DNA from: Nitrososphaeraceae archaeon
GTDB lineage: Archaea > Thermoproteota > Nitrososphaeria > Nitrososphaerales > Nitrososphaeraceae
Reading direction: 5' to 3'
Assembly (NCBI GenBank): GCA_022545895.1
Contig: JAKEIK010000009.1
Span: 1-44,779, forward strand
DNA length: 44,779 nucleotides
Part shown: positions 26,737 to 35,787 of the stretch, piece by piece
Position numbering within the stretch: the stretch's first letter is position 1
Layout of the letters: each line of letters opens with the position of its first letter
Notes under the pieces: model-generated
What the model was told of the DNA's origin: nothing
Seen by the model: only the letters and a program-made list of their open reading frames with translations
Databases searched by the model: none
Made by a program: the position numbers and the translations under genes

Positions 26737-27022
26737 TAGTTATGTGAATAGATATATGACTACTTCGCCTTTAATTCTAAATTCTTTACCGATGCAACTA
26801 ATTTCCTCGATCATGTAAATAACTAAAAACAAGGTCTACCATGGTTGTCAAAGGAAACGAAATAATGATACTAATTACAAGATTCTTATCGGCTGTTAAT
26901 GGGAAACTCAATTTTGAATGAAATATCAGATTCTAGTAATATTCTGTAAAGGGTTTAAGGTCTTTCGATACAATCCATAATTATGATGGCAATATTCCCT
27001 TCTATCAGCTAAACTTTGAGTC
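26737..27022. other. Intergenic region
   Basis: Contains a 26-codon ATG frame (26841..26921) overlapping a 20-codon frame by ATGA; too short to call. No RNA gene seen. Confidence 0.3.
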
Positions 27023-27175
27023 TCAAAATTCCAATCTGTTCGGAATCATCTGGCCAATGATTGTGTTATCTATAAGGAATTTTACCGCATTTATCTTCTT
27101 TACTGGTTTCGTAGTTCCGACAAACATTAGTTGTAGAATCTTTGTTCCTAAGATACAGCTGATATGCCCGCACAA
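27023..27175 (-). CDS. Possible small basic protein, 50 aa
   Basis: Not in the track. TTG start gives MCGHISCILGTKILQL..., or ATG at 27127 gives a 34-aa form; the rest is a basic, beta-like sequence (TTKPVKKINAVKFLIDNTII) ending at 27023. It lies 68 bp downstream of the hydrolase on the same strand. The opposite strand is open for about 76 codons but is F/I/S/C-rich and start-poor, as expected for the antisense of a coding stretch. No family recognised. Confidence 0.4.
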   Translation of the reverse strand: MCGHISCILGTKILQLMFVGTTKPVKKINAVKFLIDNTIIGQMIPNRLEF

Positions 27176-27243
27176 TTAATAATCTAATTGGACGCTATTA
27201 ACTTGATCACAACAGCCTCTAAAAATAAGTTTAGTATTCGTAA

Positions 27244-27924
27244 CTATTTCATAGTACCTTCTAGCCACCTCGCTGCAACATTACCAACTTCTTCAATTTT
27301 ACCTTCTTCCTCAAACAAATGTGATGCACCTTCAATAACTTCTAATTCCTTGACTTTAACGTTGGTTAATTGATCTATTGTCTTTTTGTTAATTTCTATC
27401 ACTTCTTTATCATTACCACCAACTATAAACAAACATGGGCTTGTTATATCTCCCAGTATTTCCTTATCTGCCATATCAGTTCTTCCACCACGTGACACAA
27501 CTGTTCTAACATCACGGAAGCTTGATGCAGCATATAGAGCAGCGGCGGCTCCCGTAGATGCACCGAAATAACCAATTTTCAGATTTTTTGTATCATTATT
27601 ATTCTGAACCCATTGAGTAACAGCATCAAGTCTTTCTGTTAGTAATTTTATGTTGAATTTATTCAAAGTAACACCGGGTAACTCATGAATTATCCGTAGT
27701 GTTCTAATGTCGCTTTCCTGTTCTTCTTTAGTTAATAGATCAAATAGCAATGTGCCAAGACCATTATCATTAAGAATCTTTGCAACTATCTGATTCCTTG
27801 AGCTTGTTGCACCGCTGTCACTACCATGAGCAAATATGACGATGGAGATTGAGTCGTTGGGAATAGATAGGATTGCTTCAAGTGATACAAAAGCATTGAT
27901 TTGAATTACTTGCAAATTCTTCAT
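27244..27924 (-). CDS. Alpha/beta hydrolase, dienelactone-hydrolase-like
   Basis: About 226 aa from ATG 27924 (track start adds 13 residues; the usual opening for this group is MKNLQVIQINAFVSLEAIL). Nucleophile elbow G-A-S-T-G (GYFGASTGAAAALYAA), acid in GGNDKEV, catalytic His in GASHLFEE; oxyanion strand IVIFAHGSDSG. Small cytoplasmic hydrolases of this type cleave esters or lactones; the substrate is unknown. A DUF1059 gene lies upstream on the same strand, about 100 bp away. Confidence 0.9.
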   Translation of the reverse strand: MKNLQVIQINAFVSLEAILSIPNDSISIVIFAHGSDSGATSSRNQIVAKILNDNGLGTLLFDLLTKEEQESDIRTLRIIHELPGVTLNKFNIKLLTERLDAVTQWVQNNNDTKNLKIGYFGASTGAAAALYAASSFRDVRTVVSRGGRTDMADKEILGDITSPCLFIVGGNDKEVIEINKKTIDQLTNVKVKELEVIEGASHLFEEEGKIEEVGNVAARWLEGTMK

Positions 27925-28024
27925 AATTTTTAATGACCATGGATAAAGAAATATTTTAATCAAACAACTTAAAACATCAATGCCTCTGTTATATGGAAAA
28001 TTCTAAACTAATAGGAGTCAAAGT

Positions 28025-28219
28025 TTACGTCTTCTTAATCAAGCTCCGATATTTCTCCTCGTTCTTCTTAACATCTTCTTCAAATTCTGCAGCAGTTATT
28101 CCATGCTCTTCCAAAGCATGTTTCTTTGCATTGTCAAATAGTTCTTGTTCCGTTTCCCCAGAGATTGTATGCGAACACGTTGGATCTCCGGCATCTTTAC
28201 AGTTTATTGATAATGTCAT
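28025..28219 (-). CDS. DUF1059 family small protein, 64 aa
   Basis: Starts MTLSINCKDAGDPTCSHTIS, the DUF1059 pattern with two N-terminal cysteines. A charged helix with HALEEHGITAAE and a lysine-rich end follow. It is the second copy in the window (see 9769..9948); the two share the G-E-T-E-x-E-x-F/L core. ATG start. Function unknown. Confidence 0.88.
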   Translation of the reverse strand: MTLSINCKDAGDPTCSHTISGETEQELFDNAKKHALEEHGITAAEFEEDVKKNEEKYRSLIKKT

Positions 28220-28684
28220 CGGGAGTAGTTTATTGTGATCTTGTATTTAAGATTCTCTGGCACTACTGGGTTGGTCAACACTAGATGCTCATAAGGATCA
28301 CAGTTCTAAAATTCAAAGCTCAAGAGTTCGCTAACTTTGTCTGCCCACACCCGTGTAGGTTTGCGCTGACTGGGGATATACATCTGTTACATCTGAAAAG
28401 TCACTGAACTACATTCTAAAAATTCTAAATCTATAGTGGCTCATTAAAAAAATGCATGTATGTATCTTATGTAGAAATTACAGTAACTAGAATAAAAAGG
28501 CATTTGATTGATATCCTTTAATTTTTTAAAGAGACTTCAAGATAATCGGCGGCAAAAAGTTTGTTCATGCTCAATAACTTGTAAGATTACGATTTTTCGA
28601 ATGGTTTGTATCTCACTAGAATTGAACATATATCACTTGGGAATATTAGAAAACTTTAACTCGAAGCACGAGTCGATCTTCACT
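28220..28684. other. Intergenic region before a secreted-protein gene
   Basis: The track extends the next gene back to 28508, but residues before ATG 28685 do not look like a signal peptide. No RNA gene seen; a GC-richer patch at about 28340-28375 was checked for tRNA without success. Confidence 0.35.
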
Positions 28685-29401
28685 ATGAATGTTGCGCTAG
28701 ATGTTTTTTTCCCAATCCGACCTTCCGTAATAATCACCATGGTTACCTTTAGTTTACTGTCTTTATTGATAGTTTTGTCAAACAACAATGAGTCTATTTT
28801 TGCACAACAAGGTCAGGCCCATAACTCCAGTAGCTCGGATCGCTCGGACGATTTTAATGCCAATAGTTCAATTTTGAAACACCCAAATGAATCGTTTAAC
28901 GCAGAAGGAACCATTGATACAGTCATATTTGACCATGTCTTACCGAATCAAGGAACAATTAAGAACGATAGCCAACAAAATCTAAATGTCAATTTATCAG
29001 CAAAATATGTCTTAGGGGGGAAATGGAGGCTTGATGTCGCGAATGAAACTGTAACTTATTTTAAGTCGAATATGACTATGATAACTACTGAAGGTCAGCA
29101 ACAGCATTTTCATTTGATTGTATATAAACCTCAGAAACCTTCGCCACTAGGAATTTCTATGTTGACTTCAAACACCGATAAGGGAGGGAATTTTTACTTT
29201 AATTCAGAAAATAATACATTATCTTTCTCAGGCTCTGCTGACGTTACTACAAATAGTGGACTGGAATGGAAAGGAATACCCATTACTGTCTCAATGCACG
29301 GCAACAACGTATTGAAAATTTACTTGGATAAAATTGCAACTCATAATCACTTCTTTGGGAAGCCTATATATGGTATAGTTGATTCTATCGAACCCATGTG
29401 A
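28685..29401 (+). CDS. Secreted protein, HxH/NHF family, 238 aa
   Basis: ATG 28685 gives a protein beginning MNVALDVFFP with a strong signal peptide (SVIITMVTFSLLSLLIVL) and a cut near IFAQ. The mature part is Ser/Asn-rich, then a beta-rich domain: GGKWRLDV, an HFH pair (QQQHFHLIV) and a C-terminal NHFFGKPIYGIV. The last part matches NHFGNTPIYGTI of 35788..36369, so the two are paralogues with two possible metal-binding histidine clusters. The protein is exported or envelope-anchored. Its position beside the CopC-CopD fusion suggests a role in the same envelope process. The domain is unnamed to me. Confidence 0.75.
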   Translation: MNVALDVFFPIRPSVIITMVTFSLLSLLIVLSNNNESIFAQQGQAHNSSSSDRSDDFNANSSILKHPNESFNAEGTIDTVIFDHVLPNQGTIKNDSQQNLNVNLSAKYVLGGKWRLDVANETVTYFKSNMTMITTEGQQQHFHLIVYKPQKPSPLGISMLTSNTDKGGNFYFNSENNTLSFSGSADVTTNSGLEWKGIPITVSMHGNNVLKIYLDKIATHNHFFGKPIYGIVDSIEPM

Positions 29402-29541
29402 ATATCTGCAGATACTTCCGGAAAATAGGTTGAATCTAACCATCCTATTCGGATCTATATGTAAAGCATCTTAAGGGACCCGAATTGATATTATATATAA
29501 GTAAAATATTCTTAATTAAAGTCATAACCTAGTTATAATTT

Positions 29542-29553
29542 GGTAATATTACC
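29542..29553. repeat. 12-bp perfect palindrome between convergent genes
   Basis: GGTAATATTACC lies between the ends of two convergent genes. It could mark a binding site; it is too short to judge alone. Confidence 0.35.
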
Positions 29554-29661
29554 TGTTAATTAGAACAATAATAAATAGCTTAGGCCAAATGACTTGGACA
29601 CATTCAGTAGTGATCCTAACGAGCAACTCACGATTAAAGACATAGGAGATGAGTGGAGCAC

Positions 29662-32600
29662 TCAATTTTCCTTACGCCCCTTTTTCAGTTTAACTAAACT
29701 TGTTTTAAAATCAATCACACTTTTTACATACATAAACGCGATTATGATCAGAGCTATTGTAACGCTAGGTGCAACAATTTGACTGTAAGGTAATCCTTCA
29801 AACGAAGTTTTTTCAGCAATGCCTTTACCTGATTCTACGCTGCCTACCTGCGGTATTCCGGATACGACTGTACTCTTAATCACTCCAAGTGCGTTACCTT
29901 TCTGTTCTGCAAACCAGACATTACCTTCTGAATCTGACGTGAGCCATTGAACAAATGGGGATTGTCCTGGTAATGTTACTTCTCTAACTTTACCAGTTTG
30001 TTGGTCTATTACGGCTATCTTGTTAATTGTGTGTTCAGCTACCCATAGATTACGATACTTGTCTAATGTCATGCCAAACGGAAGTCCATTGGGGTCTAGA
30101 GGCCCATAATGGTTAAAGGCGTGTGTAAGCGGATTGAACTTCGAGACCCTGTTGCCTTCATGTTGGGAGATGTAAATGCTGCCACTGACTTGGTCTACAA
30201 GCAAGGCGGTGGGACTCCTCAATGTTTCATTTATTCCACGGGGCACAAATTCTGTTAATGTGTAGTTTTTACTAGGATCAATCATTACAAGCTTTCCCTT
30301 TTCATCTGCGACCCAAATTATATCTGATACAGAATCTATGGCAATGGCGATTGGGCTTGCATCTTTACTTTGTAAGTGAAATTTGGATGTAAAGTTTCCT
30401 TTACTTGGATCAAATCTCAATATTTCGTTTGTTGCAGGGGATGTGATCCATACTTTGTTAGCGATGTCAATTGCAACCGCCGAAGGAATAACTCTGTTTG
30501 GTAATCCGTACAATTTGTTGCTACTGGTTGAAGGGTCATAACTACCTAGATGTCTTGTTAATGGGTCAATATACCAGATCCTTCCGTTACTGTCCTGCGC
30601 AGCCACCGTAATAATACTAGTTCCATCTATCTTATGTTCGATATATTTGTTGGAGTCTAATCTGAATTCGAGTATTCGTCCACTATCAATTGTAGTGTCT
30701 CCGACCCAGATGGCATTCCTATTACTATCGTAAATCGGATATAGTGGTTGACTATTATTACCTGGTATCTCGAACCTGTTCGCATTGAACTGCAACTGAT
30801 CGAGCTTTGGTTTTACGACAATATTTTCAAACGTAGCGACTACTCGAGGGACATTAGACTTATTCGGGACACCTTCTATTTGTATGTACCATACACCAGG
30901 AATCCCAAATGCTGCTTTCACAAAGAAGACGCCTTTTGATACTTGTTGAAGCTCAACATCAATAGGCCCAATAGACTTCTCAATCTCTGTATACTTCATT
31001 TCTGCTAGTTTCATATCTATGGGATTGTTTTTTGAATCAACAAATGAAATGGAGAAATTGTTACTCCCTACGGCAAATGGAGTTATAGAGAGGACCACTC
31101 GTGTATCATTGTCAATAAAGTCAGTTGCTTTAAAGCTCTCGACCCCGGTCACATAGGATGTCACACCGCTGGAGGACTCTTGTTGTCGAAATTGATTCTG
31201 AAATTCACTTTGAGGCAATCCTGTGTTTACAAGAAATGCAACCGACGCTAAAAGAATAATCCCGACAACGCTTTCTATTTTTGTGCTCCTAGAAAATCTA
31301 GAAACTATGTCACGACTTTTTCCAGTAGGTTTGTTTTGTCTCTTACCTGGAGGAGGATCGAAATCCGGACTAGTCTTTGATCCTTTATGACCTTCTGCCA
31401 CAGTTATCGGCAAGGATGTATACTTCATAGAGTCCCTGTAAATTATTAATTGATTATATGCCCCCAGCGCCAACATTATTGTAGCTAAAGTAAGCTTTAC
31501 TATTATGGTCTTACCATAGAGCGAAGATATTAGCAGGTCAATACGGTTTTCAAGAATGTATAGTAGGAAAGGACCGGTTATTACGATAAAGCCAAGCACA
31601 ACTATCACAGAGGTTGAAAATCTTGGGATAAGTATTGTGAGAAATGCAATTTTTGTGTATTCGTTGAGAGAATGTTCGCCTTTGAGTTTAGGAATGAGAA
31701 CAAACGCCAAGTAGATAATGCCCCCAATCCATATTGATGCCGTCAGGTTGTGCACAAAATCAATAGCTATAGACGAAAACTGGTTATTAGCAGCGCCATG
31801 ACCGATCAGACTAGTTGTAAGAAGTAAGGTAACACCCAGTGAAATTATTCCTGTCATTTCTCCTTTGGATAAAACCGTCCTGAATTTTCTGAACCTACGA
31901 AATTCAAACAAGGATACTCCCAAGAGTGTAAGTGATAAAAAGATCCTTGCAACCAACACCATGCCAAATCTAGTAGTAAGAACATCTAACAAAGTAGCAG
32001 ATATTGCGAATGCTTGAAACACGACTATAGCGAAATCTGACACGACTAAAATTATAGATCCTAGTAGGAACAAGGAAACCAACCTTTTGTCAATATCCTT
32101 TCTAGTTTCCAAAATGATATCTGAAAGCCATTGTATCTTTGAAAAGGGCCTCCATAGCCAAAGCACACTGAATGCGCCACCCACTATGATGACCTGTCCT
32201 ACAAGGGTAGGAAATCTTGCAATTGCTTCAGGTACATATATGATAGATGATTCCGAATTAGTGCTTGACAAGTTCGAAGGAATCGCGGCCTGGCCAACAG
32301 CAAATACAAAAGCACTTTTTGTAACATGGCCATCAGTTTGTGACAGTACATTTGTAGACACGGTGTACACTCCGTCCTCTAGCCGTGGTAGTGTAACACT
32401 TAGTGAGGACTGGTCTCCATCAATGTGGTGGATATCTTTGTTATCCACTTCTTTCCCATTGGGATCAAGAACTTTTACTTGGCTATATTTGATATCGACT
32501 GGTTCACTAAAGAAGGCTTCTATCTTTCCAGGGGGAGAAGATAATGATTGAGAAGCCCCCGGATTACTATTTGTAAGAAACGCATGGCCATATGATTTCT

Positions 32601-32751
32601 CCATCGTACCACAGATAAGAAATGAAGCAATTGCCAATACGACTACTGTTAGAAGTAGATTCCTATGTCGCTGCTTTATAAAATAGTTAACTCTAACAGA
32701 CAAATAGCATTTGGTATACACACGCATAGTGTATTTTATTATTTCCCTCAT
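29662..32751 (-). CDS. CopC-CopD-beta-propeller fusion protein
   Basis: About 1029 aa from ATG 32751 (track start 32868 overlaps the divergent gene and lacks a signal-like N-terminus; ATG 32727 is an alternative). In order: signal/TM segment; CopC domain whose mature N-terminus would begin near GHAFLTNSNP, with the late DGHVTKSAF histidine, the copper-brace layout; about eight TM helices of CopD type; a periplasmic beta-sandwich (VELQQVSKGVFFVKAAFG); a streptogramin-lyase-like (Vgb) beta-propeller with repeated blades such as FGMTLDKYRNLWVAEHT and WLTSDSEGNVWFAEQKG; one final TM helix. CopC/CopD bind and import copper in bacteria. The added propeller is unusual and may be a docking or sensing platform on the outside. 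Confidence 0.9.
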   Translation of the reverse strand: MREIIKYTMRVYTKCYLSVRVNYFIKQRHRNLLLTVVVLAIASFLICGTMEKSYGHAFLTNSNPGASQSLSSPPGKIEAFFSEPVDIKYSQVKVLDPNGKEVDNKDIHHIDGDQSSLSVTLPRLEDGVYTVSTNVLSQTDGHVTKSAFVFAVGQAAIPSNLSSTNSESSIIYVPEAIARFPTLVGQVIIVGGAFSVLWLWRPFSKIQWLSDIILETRKDIDKRLVSLFLLGSIILVVSDFAIVVFQAFAISATLLDVLTTRFGMVLVARIFLSLTLLGVSLFEFRRFRKFRTVLSKGEMTGIISLGVTLLLTTSLIGHGAANNQFSSIAIDFVHNLTASIWIGGIIYLAFVLIPKLKGEHSLNEYTKIAFLTILIPRFSTSVIVVLGFIVITGPFLLYILENRIDLLISSLYGKTIIVKLTLATIMLALGAYNQLIIYRDSMKYTSLPITVAEGHKGSKTSPDFDPPPGKRQNKPTGKSRDIVSRFSRSTKIESVVGIILLASVAFLVNTGLPQSEFQNQFRQQESSSGVTSYVTGVESFKATDFIDNDTRVVLSITPFAVGSNNFSISFVDSKNNPIDMKLAEMKYTEIEKSIGPIDVELQQVSKGVFFVKAAFGIPGVWYIQIEGVPNKSNVPRVVATFENIVVKPKLDQLQFNANRFEIPGNNSQPLYPIYDSNRNAIWVGDTTIDSGRILEFRLDSNKYIEHKIDGTSIITVAAQDSNGRIWYIDPLTRHLGSYDPSTSSNKLYGLPNRVIPSAVAIDIANKVWITSPATNEILRFDPSKGNFTSKFHLQSKDASPIAIAIDSVSDIIWVADEKGKLVMIDPSKNYTLTEFVPRGINETLRSPTALLVDQVSGSIYISQHEGNRVSKFNPLTHAFNHYGPLDPNGLPFGMTLDKYRNLWVAEHTINKIAVIDQQTGKVREVTLPGQSPFVQWLTSDSEGNVWFAEQKGNALGVIKSTVVSGIPQVGSVESGKGIAEKTSFEGLPYSQIVAPSVTIALIIIAFMYVKSVIDFKTSLVKLKKGRKEN

Positions 32752-32818
32752 AACTGGTACAGTCGTCGAATATTGGGGGAAAGATTTAAGCGTCGAATAT
32801 GATAGATGATACTTAAAA

Positions 32819-33529
32819 TTGAAGTCTATTCGTTTCATATTGGTTATCTTTTTGTTGTCGTCATTCACAATCGCATTTTTGCTTTATTACAGTTACATAC
32901 CCACCTATGGTCATTTAACCAAAAAGTTTGGAAACGTTACTATTCTCGTCGGCTGGGTAAATGAGCCTGCTCTTGTAGGCGATTTAAATAACGTATTGAT
33001 AGAAATCCAAAAGGGGTCGGGAAAAGGTATATCTCCAGTGTTGAATGCATTCTCCAATTTATCAGCTTCAGTAAAATATGGGACATTAACAAAGAATCTA
33101 GATCTTCTGCCTTCAGAAACGACTGATGGTTCATATGAAGGCAAGTTAATTCCTACGCGAATTGGTGCATATTCCATAGTTCTTAAGGGCGATGTTCAGG
33201 GACAGAAAATCAATGGAGAAATTCAGCTCGATGCAGTGGAAGGTAAGCAAGGAATTTCATTCCCAGATACCTCACCTGCTGACGCTAACACTAACAATGC
33301 TCTAGTTTCAAAAGTTGAGGGAACTCTAAGTCAATTGTCCAATGAACTACAGGATGCGCAAGACAATATTGGACAACTTGGAAAGAATCTTCAAAATGTA
33401 CAAAACTCAATTAATTCTATAAATCAGAGCGCAGATCGAACATACATGATCAGTGTGACTGCCATCGGAGTGGGATTGGCGGGTATAATAATTGCCGGCT
33501 TTTCATTATCACGCAAGACAAAAATATAG
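32819..33529 (+). CDS. Secreted, C-terminally membrane-anchored coiled-coil protein
   Basis: 236 aa. Signal peptide or N-terminal TM (residues 6-26), then a beta-domain beginning YGHLTKKFGNVTILVGWVNE, similar in layout to YtkA/FixH-like domains and containing an N-terminal histidine. Next is a coiled coil (SKVEGTLSQLSNELQDAQDN) and a C-terminal TM helix with a basic stop (SLSRKTKI). The topology puts most of it outside the cell. It is divergent from the CopC-CopD fusion with fewer than 70 bp between starts, so they probably share regulation. TTG start. Confidence 0.8.
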   Translation: MKSIRFILVIFLLSSFTIAFLLYYSYIPTYGHLTKKFGNVTILVGWVNEPALVGDLNNVLIEIQKGSGKGISPVLNAFSNLSASVKYGTLTKNLDLLPSETTDGSYEGKLIPTRIGAYSIVLKGDVQGQKINGEIQLDAVEGKQGISFPDTSPADANTNNALVSKVEGTLSQLSNELQDAQDNIGQLGKNLQNVQNSINSINQSADRTYMISVTAIGVGLAGIIIAGFSLSRKTKI

Positions 33530-33532
33530 TTC

Positions 33533-33691
33533 TTGAGCTATTCTGAACAAATCGGTATTTTCAGTTATTCAGATTCTGGTGTGAACAAGGACGATCATAA
33601 TGGAGGGATGATTGCAGTGAGCAGCATTAACAAACTTACTCACTGTTATGACAATTTGTCTGTAAGGCGGCCAATAAGATACGCGACCTGA
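33533..33691 (+). CDS. Possible 52-aa ORF in frame behind the previous stop
   Basis: Directly after the TAG of the coiled-coil protein the same frame continues with TTC, then a TTG start and 52 codons of protein-like sequence (GIFSYSDSGVNKDDHNGG) to TGA. It is either a short downstream gene, a remnant, or a readthrough extension. Without a Shine-Dalgarno it remains weak. Confidence 0.25.
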   Translation: MSYSEQIGIFSYSDSGVNKDDHNGGMIAVSSINKLTHCYDNLSVRRPIRYAT

Positions 33692-33879
33692 ATAGACAAT
33701 ACTCTTGAATAGGAGTAATGACAGTCCTAATTAATTAATTTCCGAAATTAAAGTATCTCACACCAACATTGCCATTCAGTTAAGCTCGTAGGGTCTTTTA
33801 CTGAGTCGGGAGAATATGAGTGATATTTTGCCAGTAAAGTATATGCACGGTGACTCAGATACAGCCATTGGCGTTGACT

Positions 33880-34089
33880 ATGGGATCTAGCGAGAGATTG
33901 GAAGATGTCGAAAAAATATGCATCAAATGCGGAAGAAAGAATTCCGAACATCCCGCTACGGGACGTTTCAACACCATAGTTTTGTACGGTCCGGAATGCG
34001 CTTGGAATCCTGACGATGAATTTAGAGACTTTGTAATGAACTCTTTGAAGAGCTCTGGATATAATTTAAACGATTTTGGATATGATTAA
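33880..34089 (+). CDS. Small protein with C-x2-C motif, 69 aa
   Basis: ATG 33880 is preferred over the track's GTG (33850) because a TATA-like AGTATATGC about 40 bp upstream places the transcript start between the two. The protein has a KICIKCGRKNSEH motif (C-x2-C plus His) and ends with aromatic/acidic residues (SSGYNLNDFGYD). Possibly a zinc-binding small protein; family unknown. Confidence 0.55.
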   Translation: MGSSERLEDVEKICIKCGRKNSEHPATGRFNTIVLYGPECAWNPDDEFRDFVMNSLKSSGYNLNDFGYD

Positions 34090-34100
34090 ATAGTAATTAG

Positions 34101-34140
34101 AGACTCTTCAGGTTCTTAAAGAAAGTCTTAAAATTTTTTT
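34101..34140 (+). terminator. Hairpin plus T-tract after the small zinc protein
   Basis: AGACTCTT and AAGAAAGTCT can pair as an imperfect stem, followed by AAAATTTTTTT. It lies 12 bp downstream of the stop at 34089. T-tracts alone end transcription in many archaea. Confidence 0.4.
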
Positions 34141-34397
34141 GAAAAGAATATAGAAGCCTGTTGACTTTTCATCTTGTTTCCTTCCTAAGATAACTCTCGC
34201 ATTAGCCTTGATGAAATTCCTTATTATCTAGGATTTACCCAAACCATTTCTATTTCAGGGTAATGTAAAACATTGTGTAGTGGACAAATCGAATCTTTTT
34301 TTCAGAAATACTATCTGTGAATAGAATCTCGTCATCATATTTCTTTGCTGAAAGGGGGATAACATACCAGTTAGAATTGGTTATTGAAATTATCAAA

Positions 34398-35111
34398 TTA
34401 GATCTTGTTTTTTCGTCTCAAATAAATTGCAATGGCCAAAATTACTACGGATGCTGGAATGACATAGTATGTTATTAATTCATCGAATGGTATTATCTGA
34501 TTCGGATTGCCAGCAGACAAATCAAAATCTACAGAAAGAGGATTGTCTCCATAGATCGGGTCGCCGTTTATCCTAGTTTGAAGAGTTACGACGTAGTCAC
34601 CTATCTTCTTGAAACTAAAGGGAAAGGTGAGGTCACTAAATTCATAAAATTTGAATGGAAAGACCTTGACCACATTGCCCGAATTTTTCTCTCTGATTAT
34701 CAGGGAAGCAAAGATATTGTTTACATTTTGATTATCCTTATCAAGGACACTGAAATTAAGTAGCGTAGAATTGTCTCCAGCTAGGGGAACAGAAGGGGCT
34801 GGTTGAAAAACTATCTGATAACCATTCACGGTTTTTGTAGCACCAAAAAAGTGAGCGTGAGCCGGCGCATAAAGACTAAAAAGTAACGCTTTGTCCTCTC
34901 CAATCTGCAGAAATATTGCCAAAACTAGAACCACAATGATAAGATCTGATAATCTTACTCTTCCTTTAATTCTTAACAATTCGCCCAGCAATATGAGTTT
35001 AATAATACTAGGTAAAATACATGCTGACTCATCATGTACAATTGCCGTCATACTATTAATAATACGTAATTTTATTTCCTTGTTCATATTGATGTCAGCT
35101 CTCATTCGCAT
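34398..35111 (-). CDS. Secreted/membrane protein with C-terminal TM anchor
   Basis: Core: N-terminal hydrophobic segment (LSDLIIVVLVLAIFLQI), then HAHFFGATKTVNGYQIVFQP, a beta-sandwich of YtkA/FixH-like layout with an N-terminal HAH pair, and a C-terminal TM helix with basic stop (YYVIPASVVILAIAIYLRRK). The track start adds about 44 residues that do not fit a signal peptide; TTG at 34979 (MLRIKGRV...) is the likelier start. Architecture resembles the 32819..33529 protein without its coiled coil. The HAH could bind copper. Part of the envelope cluster. Confidence 0.75.
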   Translation of the reverse strand: MRMRADINMNKEIKLRIINSMTAIVHDESACILPSIIKLILLGELLRIKGRVRLSDLIIVVLVLAIFLQIGEDKALLFSLYAPAHAHFFGATKTVNGYQIVFQPAPSVPLAGDNSTLLNFSVLDKDNQNVNNIFASLIIREKNSGNVVKVFPFKFYEFSDLTFPFSFKKIGDYVVTLQTRINGDPIYGDNPLSVDFDLSAGNPNQIIPFDELITYYVIPASVVILAIAIYLRRKNKI

Positions 35112-35787
35112 TTGTCTAGCATTGAATTATTCTACGATGACCAGCTCAGCGACGAGTGGAATTCGGAAAATGATAGTGGAATAGGGTAGACTTAAGGTTC
35201 ATTTTTTAAATTCTATCGGAAGAAAGTGTAAATGTAACTTAAGTTAATAAATATGCTTTTTCCGTTGACCATGCTTTCAAATAAAATACTGAAAAGTTGC
35301 TATAGTAGGCAGTATCCACCAATCAGAGTAAGTAAATTTGGTTATGTTCTGGATCAATATTATTATTTTTGTTCACTAATATAGTGGACCTGACATAAAT
35401 TGTTACTTGACGAATATAACAAATTTCATCAACCAATTATCTCTCTCTGTTCCATTGTTGTTTGAGATTTCAAAAAGGGAATTATCCTTAGGCACATAGT
35501 GAATTATCGTTTCGTTTTCATTTGTAAAATAATCCTTGAATGCTCAATGTTGAGTCCTAAACATAACTACTGGAACTGGATACATGGGTTTGTAACTCTA
35601 TAAACTGATTTCAGATCTGATGCTCAATACGTCCTTTTCAAGTCAACATGGAATATATCTCAGTCATGAGTTTTTAAAAATATCATATCCACATGTACGA
35701 TAATCTCAACGTCTTATTTTAGTGAGTAGGTGTTATGGAGTTGAATTGAGTTACCTTTAAGTTAAGCTTCTCCCATTATTACCATGA
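35112..35787. other. Long divergent intergenic region
   Basis: About 670 bp. A 43-aa ATG frame (35253..35384) is open but without support. No RNA gene or strong repeat seen. Confidence 0.35.

Noticed and set aside
29594-29782. Plus ORF at the 3' end of the CopC-CopD fusion gene
   Set aside because: Its second half is antisense to the well-supported fusion protein; no start signal.
32819-32868. Apparent overlap of the divergent CopC-CopD fusion and coiled-coil genes
   Set aside because: Caused by the long track start; ATG 32751 or 32727 fits the signal peptide and removes the overlap.
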